This document shows positions 13,020-24,872 of a stretch of DNA of 64,000 nt, in pieces. The stretch is taken from the NCBI GenBank assembly GCA_032622095.1, contig CP136066.1:187090716-187154715 (forward strand), in the 5' to 3' direction. How positions within the stretch are numbered: the first letter of the stretch is position 1; the number at the start of each line of letters is the position of its first letter. Source of the DNA: Siphonodentalium dalli (Eukaryota; Mollusca; Scaphopoda; Gadilida; Siphonodentaliidae). Below the pieces are notes generated by a model. The model had not been told where the DNA came from, searched no databases, and saw only the letters and a program-made list of their open reading frames with translations. The translations under genes were made by a program, and so were the position numbers.

Positions 13020-13512
13020 CCAGGCAAATTTCCAGCGCGTTAAAGGCGGCATTGCACCACCAAGAGTTGAGGAGCCCCGACCGACCTTAAGTCAACCGGC
13101 TGTCATTGCACCCTCTTCCTAGCATGAGTCCGTAGTACAATCCCGGAATACAACAGACTAAGGGATCTGGAGTCCATGCAAGCACAAAATAGGACACTAA
13201 ATTACAACAACCATTCATAACTCAAAATAATATATATATCAACACACAAAACTCATAAAAGAAAACAAGGTAAGTCTTCACCCCCGGTCCAGGTTCGGAA
13301 TGGGGGGGGGGGCTATGCTTCTTGCTGTGGTTGCATCCACCCCATGCACAGTAGGCAAACACCTACTGTGCACGGGCAGATAGTAATTACAGCATCCAAA
13401 AGTGGGTTGTATGAGAGGGTTGACAGCCCTTTCAAATCTTCCCGGGTATCATCCCCAAACTCCAAACTTGCCAACGCGTGAACACATAAACTATTAGCAA
13501 ACGGGTACTTAC

Positions 13513-13879
13513 CATCACCCACAGCACGGTATGTCATACTGTCTTCTCCAATCGTGTTATTTGGACACGATGGTGCCAAGGGCCAATCATATAAATAACA
13601 AATGTTCTTCCCCGAATTACGAATGAACGACACACAACCACTCCGCATACACTGTGCTGCACATTGCTGGTCGCTGGAAACTCCGAAATATATCTTGCTG
13701 TCAAAGAAACCTGGAGTATATATACCATCTAATGTTGAGATCTCATTGAATTTACACGTCTGTAATAATGATTTTGGTACAGGTATCGGCTCTGTGGGCT
13801 CCGGCACTGAAACCGGTTGACTTGCTAGCTCATCGACGAAGGTTATCAGAACGAGATTCAGAGTCAAAACGCTCTCCAT
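13513..13879 (-). CDS. First exon of a secreted PAN/Apple-domain protein
   Basis: The frame starts at 13879 with a hydrophobic N-terminus (about residues 4-15) that could be a signal peptide, then a Pro/Val/Glu-rich linker. A cysteine-patterned module follows, with cysteines at about residues 42, 73, 77, 82, 95 and 104; the part CAAQCMRSGCVSF and CYLYD is characteristic of PAN/Apple domains, which bind protein or carbohydrate outside the cell. The reading frame continues past 13513, but a good 5' splice donor (GTAAGT, plus-strand 13507-13512) lies just after codons for Val-Gly-Asp-Gly, so I end the exon there (367 nt). Later exons, to the left, were not identified. The protein could be a lectin, adhesin or receptor; the exon alone does not tell. 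Confidence 0.7.
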
Positions 13880-14501
13880 TGCACGATTGCACGAATTCCA
13901 TGTGATACTTCGTTTAATGTTGGTACTCCGATCTCTTTTACTTAGATTTTACATGCCAGCTTTATCACGCCCAACCTTCTGGATTCGAATTTAAATTATA
14001 AAGTAGATGTTCAAGATGCTTAACTGGAATATACGAGCGGGATACGCCGTATAGAATAAATGTTTGATCACGACGTGATATATGACTGAGATGGTCACGT
14101 GATTTGTATCGAGCGATAGACACGCTGAATAGCGACGCCTTTTCTTTTGTATACAGTTTCAGTGCGGGAGCTCTGGTGATGTTTTCTTCACATCGACCCA
14201 TCACGAGTTCGTATTCCATATAATATATATATATACACTGAGGGCACAAGGGATGTTCTATATATTCTTTGACTTGAATACATTTACCCATGCATGTATT
14301 TTTGATCGTCAGAATCGAAATATGACACAAAAATATGTCTATTATTTTGGTAGAAACTTTAATCTAGCCTGTGACGCCGTGGTTGAGTGTTGCCAGTCGA
14401 ACAGGATGGTCTGACTGCATTTTACATGTCTCTTCACGACGCCGTCGACAATGTACATGAATATAGCAATAAAACATCAACATTGAGCCAGCTGATCTGT
14501 T

Positions 14502-14735
14502 ATGCCCTGTGCCAATGCCTCGCATATATAAGAGAATGCATTGGCCTAAAAAAAATCTTTTTTTAACATTTATACCATTTTTTATTATAATATTTTCTAC
14601 ATTCTTTGACAATTTGATCATTTTTAATATGTGTTAAGACAATGCATTCTCTTATATATGCGAGGCGACCTATGGTCGACTCGCATATATAAGAGAATGC
14701 ATTGGCACAGGGCCGTTCTGTTGGGTAAAGGGTTA
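14502..14735. mobile_element. Double-hairpin MITE, copy 3 (left end lost)
   Basis: It shares the CCAATGCATTCTCTTATATA hairpin modules and the right end TGTTGGGTAAAGGGTTAA with the copy at 9915, but the left terminus and half of the first hairpin are missing. It is bracketed by a 16-bp direct repeat, AGCCAGCTGATCTGTT (14486-14501) and AGCCATCTGATCTGTT (14736-14751), matching at 15 of 16. That is long for a cut-and-paste element and may reflect template-switch insertion. Confidence 0.75.
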
Positions 14736-14754
14736 AGCCATCTGATCTGTTGTA

Positions 14755-16360
14755 AGCTGTTTTCGCGATCAAACAGTTGGACCAATATGTGTGATATGTG
14801 ATAAGGCTGAGATGGGAATAACAAGAACATTTCAAAACTTTCAAATGCGTCAAAAATTGTAAAATCTTCACACAAAAATCATTCAGACCACATTGGAACA
14901 TGTAACCCTTCTGGCTTAATGCTTTCAGAAATCTATTAATGTACACATTGATTAATTGCACCGGTCGTGCTGACGTGGCTTCACTGGCTTGCCCCACGTG
15001 ACTGAGTACGTGAATTATACTTAATATGGGGTCGCCCTTGGTATGGAGGCGCACAGAACAATGGAAGTTACCCCATAGAATCCACCCGGTGGGAATAAAT
15101 TGCCACTTCATATGATGGCAAGAAATACCAAGTCTCCTAAACGCTCTTTATTTTTAAGATTGCCAGTTTTCCCATCACCACAGTAATCACTGTTCCCCAT
15201 AGATGGAAATTTAAAAGGACTGATGGCACTGAACTCCATTCCTTGTAAACTTGTAATTGTTTTAGGTATTGTTTTATCTACTGTTGATATTCAAAGGGAG
15301 AGGATTCGTACATCAGATCGAGTTAGTTGACACGATTTTGAACAGAATTTTTTTTCTAAAAATAAAGTGTTGAGTTTGAGTAAATGGAGACCGATTTCGG
15401 TCGCCTAAATGGCATTTCCTACATGTATCAAGTTAGCCACCCTATGATCGATCGTAAACTAAAGTTATGAACAGTCAGCGATTGATGTTTATATTTTATA
15501 TAAATTGGCACAAAATTGTCAAGTCTGAGTTAGTTGGCCCGGAGTGATTTTATCAGCCACGCGACCAGGTATTGGTGCCAGTCTAGACGGCCTGTTCTTT
15601 GATCCCACATGCACAGGTGATTATAAGTGGAGGATTAGAAGTGAAATGTCCAATGAGTAAACATGGACTTACAGTCGACCATGCAGGCTTCTTCGTATCG
15701 GGGTTTTTACATTAAGAAACTGGATGATGGGTCATATACAGGGACAGATGTATGTTAGTGGTATGAAAGACATATTTGTCGATAGAATAATGTTCGATAC
15801 TGAAATGTGGAATTCGCAGATATTGCCCAAATTCCACTTATTTTACAAATATGCATTTGTTCCAGAACTTTTAACACGAAGGGTTGAACGTGGGGCAGTG
15901 AATGGAGGTTGATGAAAGAAAGACTAATTTCCAAATAGTGTATTGTATTCTGCTTATCCAATGGCATCGTTTGCATGAATTTGTCACATGAATATATATG
16001 TAACGCATTGTATATTACACAATTTAAATAACTGTTATATATCTAGGAAAATGTATTTGATGTCTACAACTCCAAAGACACAGTACGCGTCTTTATTAAA
16101 GAGATATAGACCACTTGTTTTTTCATCGAAAATATACATGTCAGTCCCATTGTCATAAATGGATTCACTCGATCGAAAAGTACTCACTATTTATGATTCA
16201 ATTTTCCTGCCGAGATTAACAAGATATCATAACTGAGAAAAAGTCATATAATGTGCTGTCATTGGCAAAACTGACACGACGTGTACTATACGTTACGTGT
16301 ACGTCTTTTGACTTGTATATTCTATCTATTCATTGATTTATATTAATGTATAGCCATATT
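14755..16360. other. No gene recognised
   Basis: A 182-codon minus-strand frame overlaps 14563-15111, but its 3' part runs through the MITE hairpin and no domain is visible. The rest is AT-rich, unique-looking sequence. Confidence 0.4.
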
Positions 16361-16363
16361 CAC

Positions 16364-17512
16364 TCAGGTACTATTGGTGGAAGAAAACATGTCAAGTATG
16401 AAATAACTGAACAGTTGATCAGCAATATGACTCAAACTTAGTGGTATTACCCCATCTAATATGTGGTAATTGTTTATCCTCCCAATGTCCATTTCAACAT
16501 GTATTCTCACACTTCCAATGTTCACCATGTCTTCCACTTCCCGTGCAGATAGTTGCTTGTGATGTTTGAATGGTGGAATATTCAGTGTTACTCCATCAGG
16601 CAAAATATCGGAAATTTCAAATCCTCGATCTGCCATAACATTGTCACCAGAGTCTAGCAAATTTCAGGTACCACTATCTTTCACTATCTCCTTATCCGAG
16701 ACTCTACCTACCAACAGTGTTGAGACAAGAAAACCAATGTCAGAAATGGTAACGCGCTCAAGATCATATATTATATACCCATGATTGTAATTATAGAATA
16801 TAAAATATATTGGTTTTGCGAATGACCAACTCAGAATTCCTATAAAATAACAATAACAACCAGCACCTAATTAATGAACCGGCGGCCGACTCGGTCGTCT
16901 CCGACCACAACCCCCAGTGGGCTGCAGAACGAACAATGTCTATAAAAGTTGAAATATAAGACTTACAAATCATTTCTTTTATGTGTAATTGGCATAGCTT
17001 ATCACAAACAAAAAATCAACATTATTGACATACTGTTAACGACAATAAACGAAATTGAAATTCCCAACTACACCTTTTACCGGACTCGGGCTCCGGTCGC
17101 AGTTCGACTTTTAATCCTCCCAAAAATTCCCATTCTATAAATCAAACACCCATACGCCCAGGCGAAACTATAATATCTACATTAGTATACACGCGGAGCG
17201 CGCGTAATAAATGATACGATCCCACTGGGAGTAACACCAACAAGCACTTTGTATGTATTGTGGTGTTTGTAGTTCGACCACGTCTCCGATTGAAAATGGC
17301 CCTGCAGAAATTTCAAAACGAGCAGAGATATCACGCACAAATAAACCAACTTTCAACCTCACAAGCACCATGAACAATTCGTCTCGTAATGTTAACTTCC
17401 TTTTCGGTCCAGAACTATTCGGTTCCTCTGACCGACTTAGAGCACAATTGATCCCACATGATGCAATCAACTGGAAATGTGCCGTTGAGCGTGTTTTTAC
17501 CACGACGCACAA
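16364..17512 (-). pseudogene. Broken PIF/Harbinger-like (DDE_Tnp_4) transposase
   Basis: Read leftward, 17512 to about 17300 encodes a helix-turn-helix-like segment containing [18 protein letters not shown], as in HTH_Tnp_4. A separate frame then gives [18 protein letters not shown], the start of the DDE nuclease fold. After a 450-bp MITE insertion (16752-17205) the nuclease resumes with GRVSDKEIVKDSG, a stop codon, then DRGFEISDIL and RIHVEMDIGRINNYHILDG. This order matches the DDE_Tnp_4 endonuclease family of Harbinger-type transposons. Frameshifts, a deletion after the HTH, an internal stop and the MITE make it a relic that would not produce active enzyme. Recognition is by motif. Confidence 0.8.
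16752..17205 (-). mobile_element. MITE inserted in the transposase relic
   Basis: The insertion splits the transposase coding sequence. A related copy lies in the opposite orientation at about 21149-21576; both contain CCGGTAAAAGGTGTAGTTGG (or complement) and GGCCGCCGGTTC-like words. The ends carry CGCGCTC-type inverted repeats, and TAA stands on both sides, consistent with the 3-bp TWA target duplication of PIF/Harbinger elements. Confidence 0.65.
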
Positions 17513-17514
17513 TT

Positions 17515-18110
17515 CGTGCGCTGGCCGCGATTTGACACAATAGCCGGTTAGCCACGCAAAACAACGTGATTAACATGAACTAATCGCCGTTGAATGTGAA
17601 TAGATATGTCCGAAACAACACGGACTGGTCCCACTTTGAAGCGCCGGTGCGATTTGTCTGTTATGAGTTGTGTGTGCCAAACAATGTGATAATCACTGAA
17701 CTATTCCATCGCCAGCCTTGGGAATTGGTGTGCTTTACCAAAAATCAGGGAACGATTGCAACAATGGGATTGTGCTCTAAGTGATGTTACACGCCAATTA
17801 TCATGTTCCTTAATCCACGCATATCGTGATAAATGATCCGGGTGCAATGAAAGACACAATAGAATGGCATTGAATTCACTGGATTTAGATAACAGTATCT
17901 CTACAAATGTACGATGGGTGCGCCTAATTATTAACGCCCACGGGTGTATACTGTCCTCGAGATTCTAGATGGTGGAGATCCGCGTATTCGCGGAGGTCCA
18001 CTAAAATGGTCGAAATATATTGATTTTAATGAGGGAACGGGTGCGTATATGTCAATTGACGTATTTTAAACAAATAACGACACGATCATCATAATAGTGT
18101 TTTTTTCTAT
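17515..18110. other. No gene recognised
   Basis: Unique-looking sequence with short frames only. A word like the MITE end (GGGTGTATACTG) occurs near 17943, possibly a fragment of the neighbouring MITE family. Confidence 0.4.
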
Positions 18111-18116
18111 CAATCA

Positions 18117-18160
18117 TATCATCATCACCATCATCATCATCATCACCATCATCATAATAC
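18117..18160 (+). repeat. (ATC)n microsatellite
   Basis: An interrupted run of ATC/ACC triplets. Confidence 0.9.
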
Positions 18161-18264
18161 GGAACAAGTCTTGTGACTTTTCGTCCCAATAAAATTATTT
18201 GCAATGCTTGTTTACAAATATATGTATCGTCATTCGATATTTACTTGTGATTCACTTTAACATA

Positions 18265-18725
18265 TTACTTGTCGTCGAACTCGTATTTTATATAATAGAA
18301 GAATGAGTCTATGTATATTTTGAATGGATCGAGTGTTGGAGCCTCAACAGCGAAGTCTGGCAGAGAGTTCCAGCTATTTACCACCCTCTGCGTGAAGAAA
18401 TAATAATAAAATGGGCATCTGTAGTTTTTTATTATGTCCTCTTGTTTTTCCTGATGAATGTCTTTCGAATAGGTCACAGGCATTGATATTGTAATGGCCA
18501 TTCAACAGTTTATATACCTCGATTAGATCTCCTCTAGATATTACATATTTTAAAGACATCAGATTGAGTCTTATCATTCGGTCTCGGTAGCATAGAGTTT
18601 TTAATTGACGAACTTCTAGTTTCGTTGCTTTTCTTTGTATTTCTCTAACACAATGCTTTGATATTTGTGATGTGGGCTTCATGCAGAGTTACAGTATTCG
18701 ATGATAGGTCTGACCATGTCATGTC
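18265..18725 (-). pseudogene. Non-LTR retrotransposon relic, reverse transcriptase C-terminus
   Basis: Reading leftward from about 18725: RPIIEYCNSA, a stop where Trp is usual, SPHH, then a frame with REIQRKATKLEVRQLKTLCY, RLNLMSLKYVISRGDLIEVY and KLLNGHYN, then after a frameshift FFTQRVVNSWNSLPDF. These are the standard C-terminal landmarks of CR1/L2-like non-LTR reverse transcriptases, just after the polymerase core. Frameshifts and stops show a dead, 5'-truncated copy. No poly(A) tail or target duplication was identified. Confidence 0.85.
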
Positions 18726-18787
18726 GATGTCCAAGTTCGTGAAAGTTCTGTTGACTATGCCGATGATTTGAGAAGCTTTATTGTTTT

Positions 18788-19025
18788 AGGATATTGTAGG
18801 AAGGCTAATCTGGCCGTGTCAATTGAGCTATAGCGATGGGATGTCTCGCATGACAACACATTTCGGGTTTTCGTGGGGTTTGTATCCGCTGGATGTCTTA
18901 TAGTTGCAGTATGTAACTATTGTGATGTAACTATTGTGACCGCGTTAATTGCTCTCGATGTTTAGGTATGAACAATGGCTGGGCCATGCACTCTTGGCGG
19001 GAACACAATGCCTCCGATTTTTTAT
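18788..19025 (+). repeat. Dispersed direct repeat, copy A
   Basis: Matches 21577-21800 in the same orientation (shared CATGACAACACATTTCGGGT and GGGCCATGCACTCTTGGCGG). Function unknown. Confidence 0.85.
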
Positions 19026-19480
19026 CCGTCGATAAAAAGTCATTTGCACAACATATACCCGACCATCCTCGTTAAAAATCGGTTAAACTGCGTTGGAATC
19101 TGCTGAACAGCTCGATATGAACTGCTGAACGAGAATTTGAACTGCTGAACTGGGGTGGAGGTCGGTGAAATGGTTTTCCCCTCCCTGTATATGGTTATGT
19201 CCCATTGATAACAAATCATTTGCGCAACCTAAACTTTGCTAAATTCGTTACAATTGAATTAAAGTGTGTTCGTGATAATCTGCTGAACTGCAGCCGCCGT
19301 ACTGCTGAACGGGATTTTGAACTGCTAAACGGGCATGGGGCGGTCAAAATGTGTCCCCTTCCTGTATTGGCATATAACACTTACATTACGTGTCATTTAC
19401 ACAACCTACAACCGGCCATCGTCGTTATATTTGAGATAAACTGAAATCGGGAAATCTGCTGATCAGCATTTTAGGTGATA
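19025..19480 (+). repeat. Satellite fragment, CTGCTGAAC family
   Basis: About two and a half monomers of 150-180 bp containing TCGTTAAAAATCGGTTAAAC and GAACTGCTGAACTGGGGTGG. It is the same family as the large array at 62.26-64 kb. Confidence 0.8.
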
Positions 19481-20579
19481 ACCTGCTGATTCAACGTTTT
19501 AGGTACACCCGAGATATATCGCTTCATCTGAGGGAAAATATGTTCATTTATCAAAACCGCATGGTCTGGTTTGGTGATATCCTCGGGTTTGTCGATACCA
19601 CGTACAGGGGGTGTGTAGGTTGTCACACACCAATGTGTGCTTTAAGGGTCAGATGCACGTTTGGCTAAAATTTCCTGGTATTTCTAAATGGATTTTCTCA
19701 AAATCTGTCAGGAATTTATTTATGAAATATTTAAGAACAATAAAACAATCCGTTATTATAAACTCATTTACTTCACTTTTATGGCATGGAAAATATTTCA
19801 AATTTCACCGGTTTCAGGTACCAAAAACGTCTGTAAATTAAATTTGTTTCAAAAGTGCAGTTAATATATCCATGATATTATATCTGAAGATCATGAGAGG
19901 AGACGTAATTTTTCTTGATTCATGAAATTTTATGATTATTTTCACTTAGAAAGACAACTACCCACACATAATTTTATGTATATGAGAATGTTCATGTCAT
20001 TCTTGTTGTTCAATGAAAAATTGGGCTGAGATGAGTTCTGGGTCATGGCTTCATAACCAAGTTAAAGCTGACCACCATATCTCTTAACACTGGCCCAATT
20101 TCCAGTTGATTGTGCACTGCTTGAGTGGACCGCACTACATATCAACATTTGTCTTCGTTGGGCTGGAATATTTGTGCTTGCTTTATTCTTCATTTTATAT
20201 ATGGGGTATGACACTATATTATGCAATTAAAAATCTAACTCCACATAATGATACAAATGAAGCCTCCTCTCATGGAGCCAAGACAATAAGCTGTTTGGTG
20301 ATTGGAGACTTGTGTGAAATTATAAATCATTCTAACAGTTATTGGTACCGAAAGGGACAACAAAGAAAATAATATTTTCAACCTCTCAAATGTATTAAAA
20401 CCCATTGTTCTTGTCACCTCTTAATAATTGCTCAGATTCTGCAAACAGTGAAGATGATGATATGTGAAATTCAAGATTTTTCGCCAGATAGATCCAGAGA
20501 AATTCTTTTATGAACATATCTTGCCATATTTGGCTGTATTTATGAAAAACGTGCATCTCCATATTAAAGACCATTAAAA

Positions 20580-21126
20580 CAGGGGGGGGGGTCGGAAAAA
20601 AATTTCAGGCACGTATGGCATTTTTTCCCTTTCGATCATTTTTTGTACCCACCCACCCCCACCGCCAATTTTTTTTCCGTTTTCGGCAGTTTTTTTCCGA
20701 CCATTTTTTGACACCCACCCCCCCCTTTTAACACTAAAACAGAGATTTGCGGGGGGAAATTCACTGTAAACAGCTGTATATGAATTTCTGTGCATACTAT
20801 TTATCATGGATGTTAACATGGACATGTAAATAGGAATGAGTCATTTTGAGGTCATTCGGCCAAAAAAACATGGCTGCCAGCGGCCATCTTGGATTTCAAA
20901 ATTTGCAACAAAATACAACACGATAACTGCCTGCAGTCAGTTTACAGTTAGAATTACATTATTTACCTCATTCAAAGTGGGTTTGAAGCCCAACTCATTG
21001 CCAAAACACTCAAAAACAAGCAGGAATTTTTTTTTTTAGTTGCGGAAAAAATTGCTTGTTGGTGGCTTTGACCACCCACCCACCCCGGCATACGTGCCGG
21101 AATTTTTTTTTTCACCCCCCCCCCTG
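20580..21126. mobile_element. hAT-like MITE, copy 1
   Basis: The ends are CAGGGGGG... and ...CCCCCCCTG, with inner inverted words TTTCAGGCACGTATG and CATACGTGCCGGAA. ATTAAAA (extendable to 8 bp with the neighbouring C) is duplicated at 20573 and 21127. CAGGG termini with an 8-bp duplication are the hAT pattern. No transposase; the frames are shadows. Copy 2 is at 34540-35072. Confidence 0.8.
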
Positions 21127-21148
21127 ATTAAAACGTATGTATCTTATT

Positions 21149-21576
21149 AGCACGCCCGCGTGTATACTGTTCGGCAAATATTAGAAAGATGTGGTCCGAT
21201 GGGGGTTTTATAAATAAAAAATTGGTTTTTCAAGTTTAATTAAAAGTCGAACTGCGCGACCAGGAGGCCGAGTCCGGTAAAAGGTGTAGTTGGGAATTTC
21301 AATTTCGTTTATTGTCCTTTACATTATTATGTCAATAATGTTGATTTTTAAAAGATAATTTGTAAGTCTTATATTTCAACTTTTATAGATATTTTTCGTT
21401 CTGCAGCCCACTGATGGTTGTGGTCGGAGACGGCCGAGTCGGCCGCCGGTTCGTTAATTGGGTGCTGGTTGTTATTGTTATTTTAACGGAATTCTGAGTT
21501 GGTCATTCGCGAAACCAATATATTTTATATTCTATAATTAAAATCATGGGTATATAATATACGATCTTGTTTATGT
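21149..21576 (+). mobile_element. MITE copy related to 16752-17205
   Basis: A full-length relative in opposite orientation of the MITE that interrupts the Harbinger-like transposase. It is directly followed by direct repeat copy B (21577-21800). A truncated third copy lies at about 21880-21975, adjoining a short transposase-like word (GCGTTACCACTTCTGATTAT). Confidence 0.7.
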
Positions 21577-21800
21577 GTAGGAAGACTAATCTGGCCGTGT
21601 CAAATTGAGATATAGCGATGGAATATCTCGCATGACAACACATTTCGGGTTTTCGTGGGGTGTGTATCCGCTGGATGTCTTATAGTTGCAGTATGCAACC
21701 ATTATGACCGCGTTAATTGCTTTCGATGTCTAGGTATGGACAATGGCTGGGCCATGCACTCTTGGCGGGAACACAATACCTCCGATTTTTGATCCGCATT
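21577..21800 (+). repeat. Dispersed direct repeat, copy B
   Basis: Partner of 18788-19025. Confidence 0.85.
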
Positions 21801-21979
21801 CAGAAGCTTTCTGCTGTGGTGAATGAGAAACCTGCAGTAATAAGCCGTTGTTTTTTGTAATAATTTGAAGGATTAGTTGTTATAACGGAATTCTGAGGCG
21901 GTGCATTCATGTAACCAATATATTTTATATTATAATTTATATTTATGGCTAATAATATGATCTTAAGGGCGTTACCACT

Positions 21980-22555
21980 TCTGATTATGGTTTTATTGTC
22001 TTATCTTTTTTATTTACATTTCGCATGACACACTGCACATAAATTGCATAAAACGGATGCTACACTCGTGACGGAAAGTGATAAGTAAATATTTACTCCG
22101 ATTTTCCTCAGGAAGTTATATGCTATATTCACACGAAAGCCACGACAGAAAGTATGCATCAGCGGAAACAGAAGTTGGGAACAAAAGTGATAATCGGAAA
22201 CTAAGCCTAATAAACGAAGTAAGGAAATTACGCTCTGCTAATTGATTTCAAATTCTAGAAAAGTCCTGCTTTCTCTATATATCTAGCGGTAATTAGCATG
22301 TGCTTTATTGGATATGTTCAAAGGCGCTAAATTATTACTCAGTATTCGTTACAGGTATTATAGTACACCAAATTTTAAAGGGGTAGTTAGCTAGATAAAA
22401 GCTTAACGATTAAAGTCCGCGAGGTTTTTGTGAATATTTTGTAAATGAAAGCATTTGCTCGAGAATATTCGAGATGATTTAATCAATTCTTCCATTGAAA
22501 TAACAGTAGACCATTATGCCGGGAGAAAAAGTCGATTGCACCCTTTGAACTTTTC
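21980..22555. other. No gene recognised
   Basis: AT-rich, apparently unique sequence. No domain, repeat or RNA gene seen. Confidence 0.4.
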
Positions 22556-22557
22556 TG

Positions 22558-22656
22558 CTCAATCAATCAATCAAGTTTATTGTCTACTAAATCAAGTAAT
22601 GACATTTAGACAAATTAATTAACATATGTACATATAATTTACAGATTACACGCGTG
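22558..22656 (-). mobile_element. SINE/non-LTR 3' tail fragment
   Basis: Begins with repeated AATC units on the plus strand, so on the minus strand it ends in GACAATAAACTTGATTGATT. The same about 95 bp occurs in plus orientation at 54962-55056. A short conserved 3' end finishing in a TTGA-type microsatellite is typical of CR1/L2-mobilised elements. Confidence 0.65.
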
Positions 22657-22692
22657 CTTATGGCAAGCCGTTTTCACATTTTTGATTTATTT

Positions 22693-22750
22693 AGACTTAA
22701 GTGCAAATCATTGTACTTAAGTGCAAATCATTTGCACTTAAGTGCAATTC
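22693..22750. repeat. Three tandem TTGCACTTAAGTGCAA palindromes
   Basis: Three roughly 20-bp units, each centred on the palindrome GCACTTAAGTGC. Each contains two inverted CACTTAA words, which resemble the NK2-class homeodomain site. A second cluster of three is at 38440-38499. Regulatory meaning is inference. Confidence 0.75.
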
Positions 22751-23040
22751 ATCTGGTTTAAAACGATAGTCCCCTTCTTTGTTCCTGCAAATCTTGATTG
22801 ACAGTCAAACTCCATACAATTGCGTCCCTTTTGCCACGTGGCTTGTTTTCGGGATCATTGAAAATGGTTACGAACCCGAATTGGCATCTTAATATACGCT
22901 AACTGCATGCATGAATGAAGTAAATTTAATTCACGATTTGATTTAATTGTTATTTGACAACATATAGGCTATATGTACACTCAGTTTCGTTTATTGTGTT
23001 TACTAAGTGTTTTGTTTCTTAATTTGCGCGGTTCTCAAAC

Positions 23041-23119
23041 CACAGGAGCTTGGAATTTGGTCAAAACCCCTCTTTTATTGGCAGAACCACCACCCGGGAC
23101 CTATTCCAAGCTCCTGTGC
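23041..23119. mobile_element. 79-bp mini hairpin element
   Basis: CACAGGAGCTTGGAAT at 23041 is the exact reverse complement of the end at 23104-23119. A very short MITE or foldback unit with no ORF. Confidence 0.75.
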
Positions 23120-23444
23120 TCAAACTCAATGGTATAAGGGTGCACTCGATCGTCGAATTCTGCCAAAACAATTGATTAGAGTGACTCCCCTTATATTGCT
23201 ATTGTAATGACAGCGTGTAACCAGGACAGACCTGAACCCAAGCATACTAGGATATGCATGATCAAGGCCAAGGGGTGGTGGTATATTATTTACCTGGTCT
23301 GACTCGGGTAACATTATTACAAACAACACTGTCTATATAGGAACTGTTACATCCGAAATCAATTTATTGCCGGCTTTGTGATGGTCCAGGAATGATTTTT
23401 AGAATATATACCTAGTATAGATATTTAGGAACCGGGAATTATTA

Positions 23445-24165
23445 CCGTTCTCGAAAATCACATTTTCACTCCCTCGCGGTGCTACCACCCACCCGGGGTG
23501 GTGGTGGGGGTCTGTGCGTTTCTAGGGGTATCTGCGGCGGGCCACCCGCCAATACCGTCAAATCGGCCGAATTCTTTACCGTTCTCGAAAATGGTCCATA
23601 TCCCATGTTCACCCTCCTCGGTGTGGTACCCCCGGGGTGATGAGTGGGGTGGGGGGGGGGGGGGGTCGGCGTGTCTCTAGGGGATATTTGGAGTGAGCCA
23701 CCGACCCATGCCGCCAAATCGGCCGAATCCTTACCATTATCTAAAATGTTCCATACCCCATTTTCATCCTCCGGGTCGGGTGTTTCTGTGGGGTATTTGG
23801 GGCGGGCCACCCATGCACCCATGCCGTCAAATCGTCCGAAATCCTTACCGTTCTCGAAAAAGTACTATTTTGACCCCTATGCACGACTTCAGCCCAATTT
23901 TTATAATTTAGAAGGGGCTATATTGCCGCAACCCTGCTCTATGGACACCCACCATGTGGCATCGCACGAAATTGCAAGAATTCCCGGGTGGCCACCACGG
24001 TTCTGGCTACGCAGCCGATTTAGTAACAAAAAGTGCTATTTTGAACCCCCCCCCCCCCCCCTCATGCATGACTTCAGCCCAATTTTCGAAAAATATTGAA
24101 GGGGCTATATGGCAGCGTCCCTGCTCTATGGACGCCCGCCGGGTGGCACGCACGAAAATGTGGAA
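23445..24165 (+). repeat. Long-period minisatellite blocks
   Basis: About three units of 125-185 bp share AAATCGGCCGAATCCTTACC and TTCTCGAAAATGGTCCATA. They are followed by two units of about 190 bp sharing GACTTCAGCCCAATTTT and CCCTGCTCTATGGAC. Several homopolymer G and C runs interrupt them. The proline-rich frames are composition artefacts. Confidence 0.75.
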
Positions 24166-24184
24166 ATTTGTAACTTGTGAATTG

Positions 24185-24337
24185 GTCTCAGTGGCTACTC
24201 AATGTGTCACTAACTGAAAAAAAAACATCAACTAAATAAAATAAATTTTAGTAAATACAACCAAATTAATGATTTATCAACTTGTGATCGGTATTATTTT
24301 ATTTTAATTAATTACTATCTTATTATTCACGCACATT
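24185..24337 (+). repeat. Left host-repeat flank of the palindromic insertion
   Basis: Matches 53070-53200 (shared TACTCAATGTGTCAC/TACTCGATGTGTCAT, then AATTACTATCTTA). Its continuation lies right of the palindrome at 34031, so the palindrome split this repeat. Its last 6 bases, CACATT, are the target duplication. Confidence 0.75.
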
Positions 24338-24351
24338 AGAAGAATAGGGGC

Positions 24352-24590
24352 CTCGTTGGATTCACATCTAAAAATAGAATCTTTGGGGTCTAAAATTGGT
24401 TGTGGATGCCTCGTTAGATTCACATCTAAAAATAGAATCTTTGGGGTCTAAAATTGGTTGTGGGTGTCTCGTTACCTTCACATCTAAAAATAGAATCTTT
24501 GGGTCTAAATTTGGTTGTGGGTGTCTCGTTCGCCTCACATCTCAAAATAGAATCTTTGGGTCTAAAATTGGTTGTACTAAAATATTCACA
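24352..24590 (+). repeat. Subterminal 57-bp repeats, left arm (4 copies)
   Basis: Four units each contain CACATCTAAAAATAGAATCT and CTAAAATTGGTTGT. The mirrored set lies at about 33790-34016. Iterated subterminal units are often transposase or integrase binding sites. Confidence 0.85.
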
Positions 24591-24872
24591 AAAACCCCAA
24601 ACTTCCAAAATATCAAAACTTCCAAAAAAAAATTTCAAAACCCAAAACTTCCAAAATTTCAAAAACTTCCAAAATTTCAAAAACTTTCAAAAATTTCAAA
24701 AACTTCCAAAATTTCCAGAATTTCCAAAACTTCCAAAATTTCAAAAACTTACAAAATTTCCAAAACTCCAAAAATTTCCAAAATTTCCAAAATTTCCAAA
24801 ACTTCCAAAATTTCCAAAACTCCAAAAACTTCCAAAATTTCCAAAATTTCCAAAACTTCCAAAATTTCAATA
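24590..24872 (+). repeat. CTTCCAAAATTT array, left arm
   Basis: A degenerate tandem array of about 9-20-bp units (ACTTCCAAAATTTCCAAA). The mirrored array (about 33425-33785) is longer, so the arms have drifted. Lys/Phe-rich frames here are repeat translations. Confidence 0.9.

Noticed and set aside
14563-15111. 182-codon minus-strand frame
   Set aside because: Its 3' part is the MITE hairpin and the rest shows no domain.
23466-24217. Proline/glycine-rich frames on both strands
   Set aside because: Generated by C/G homopolymer runs and long-period minisatellite units.
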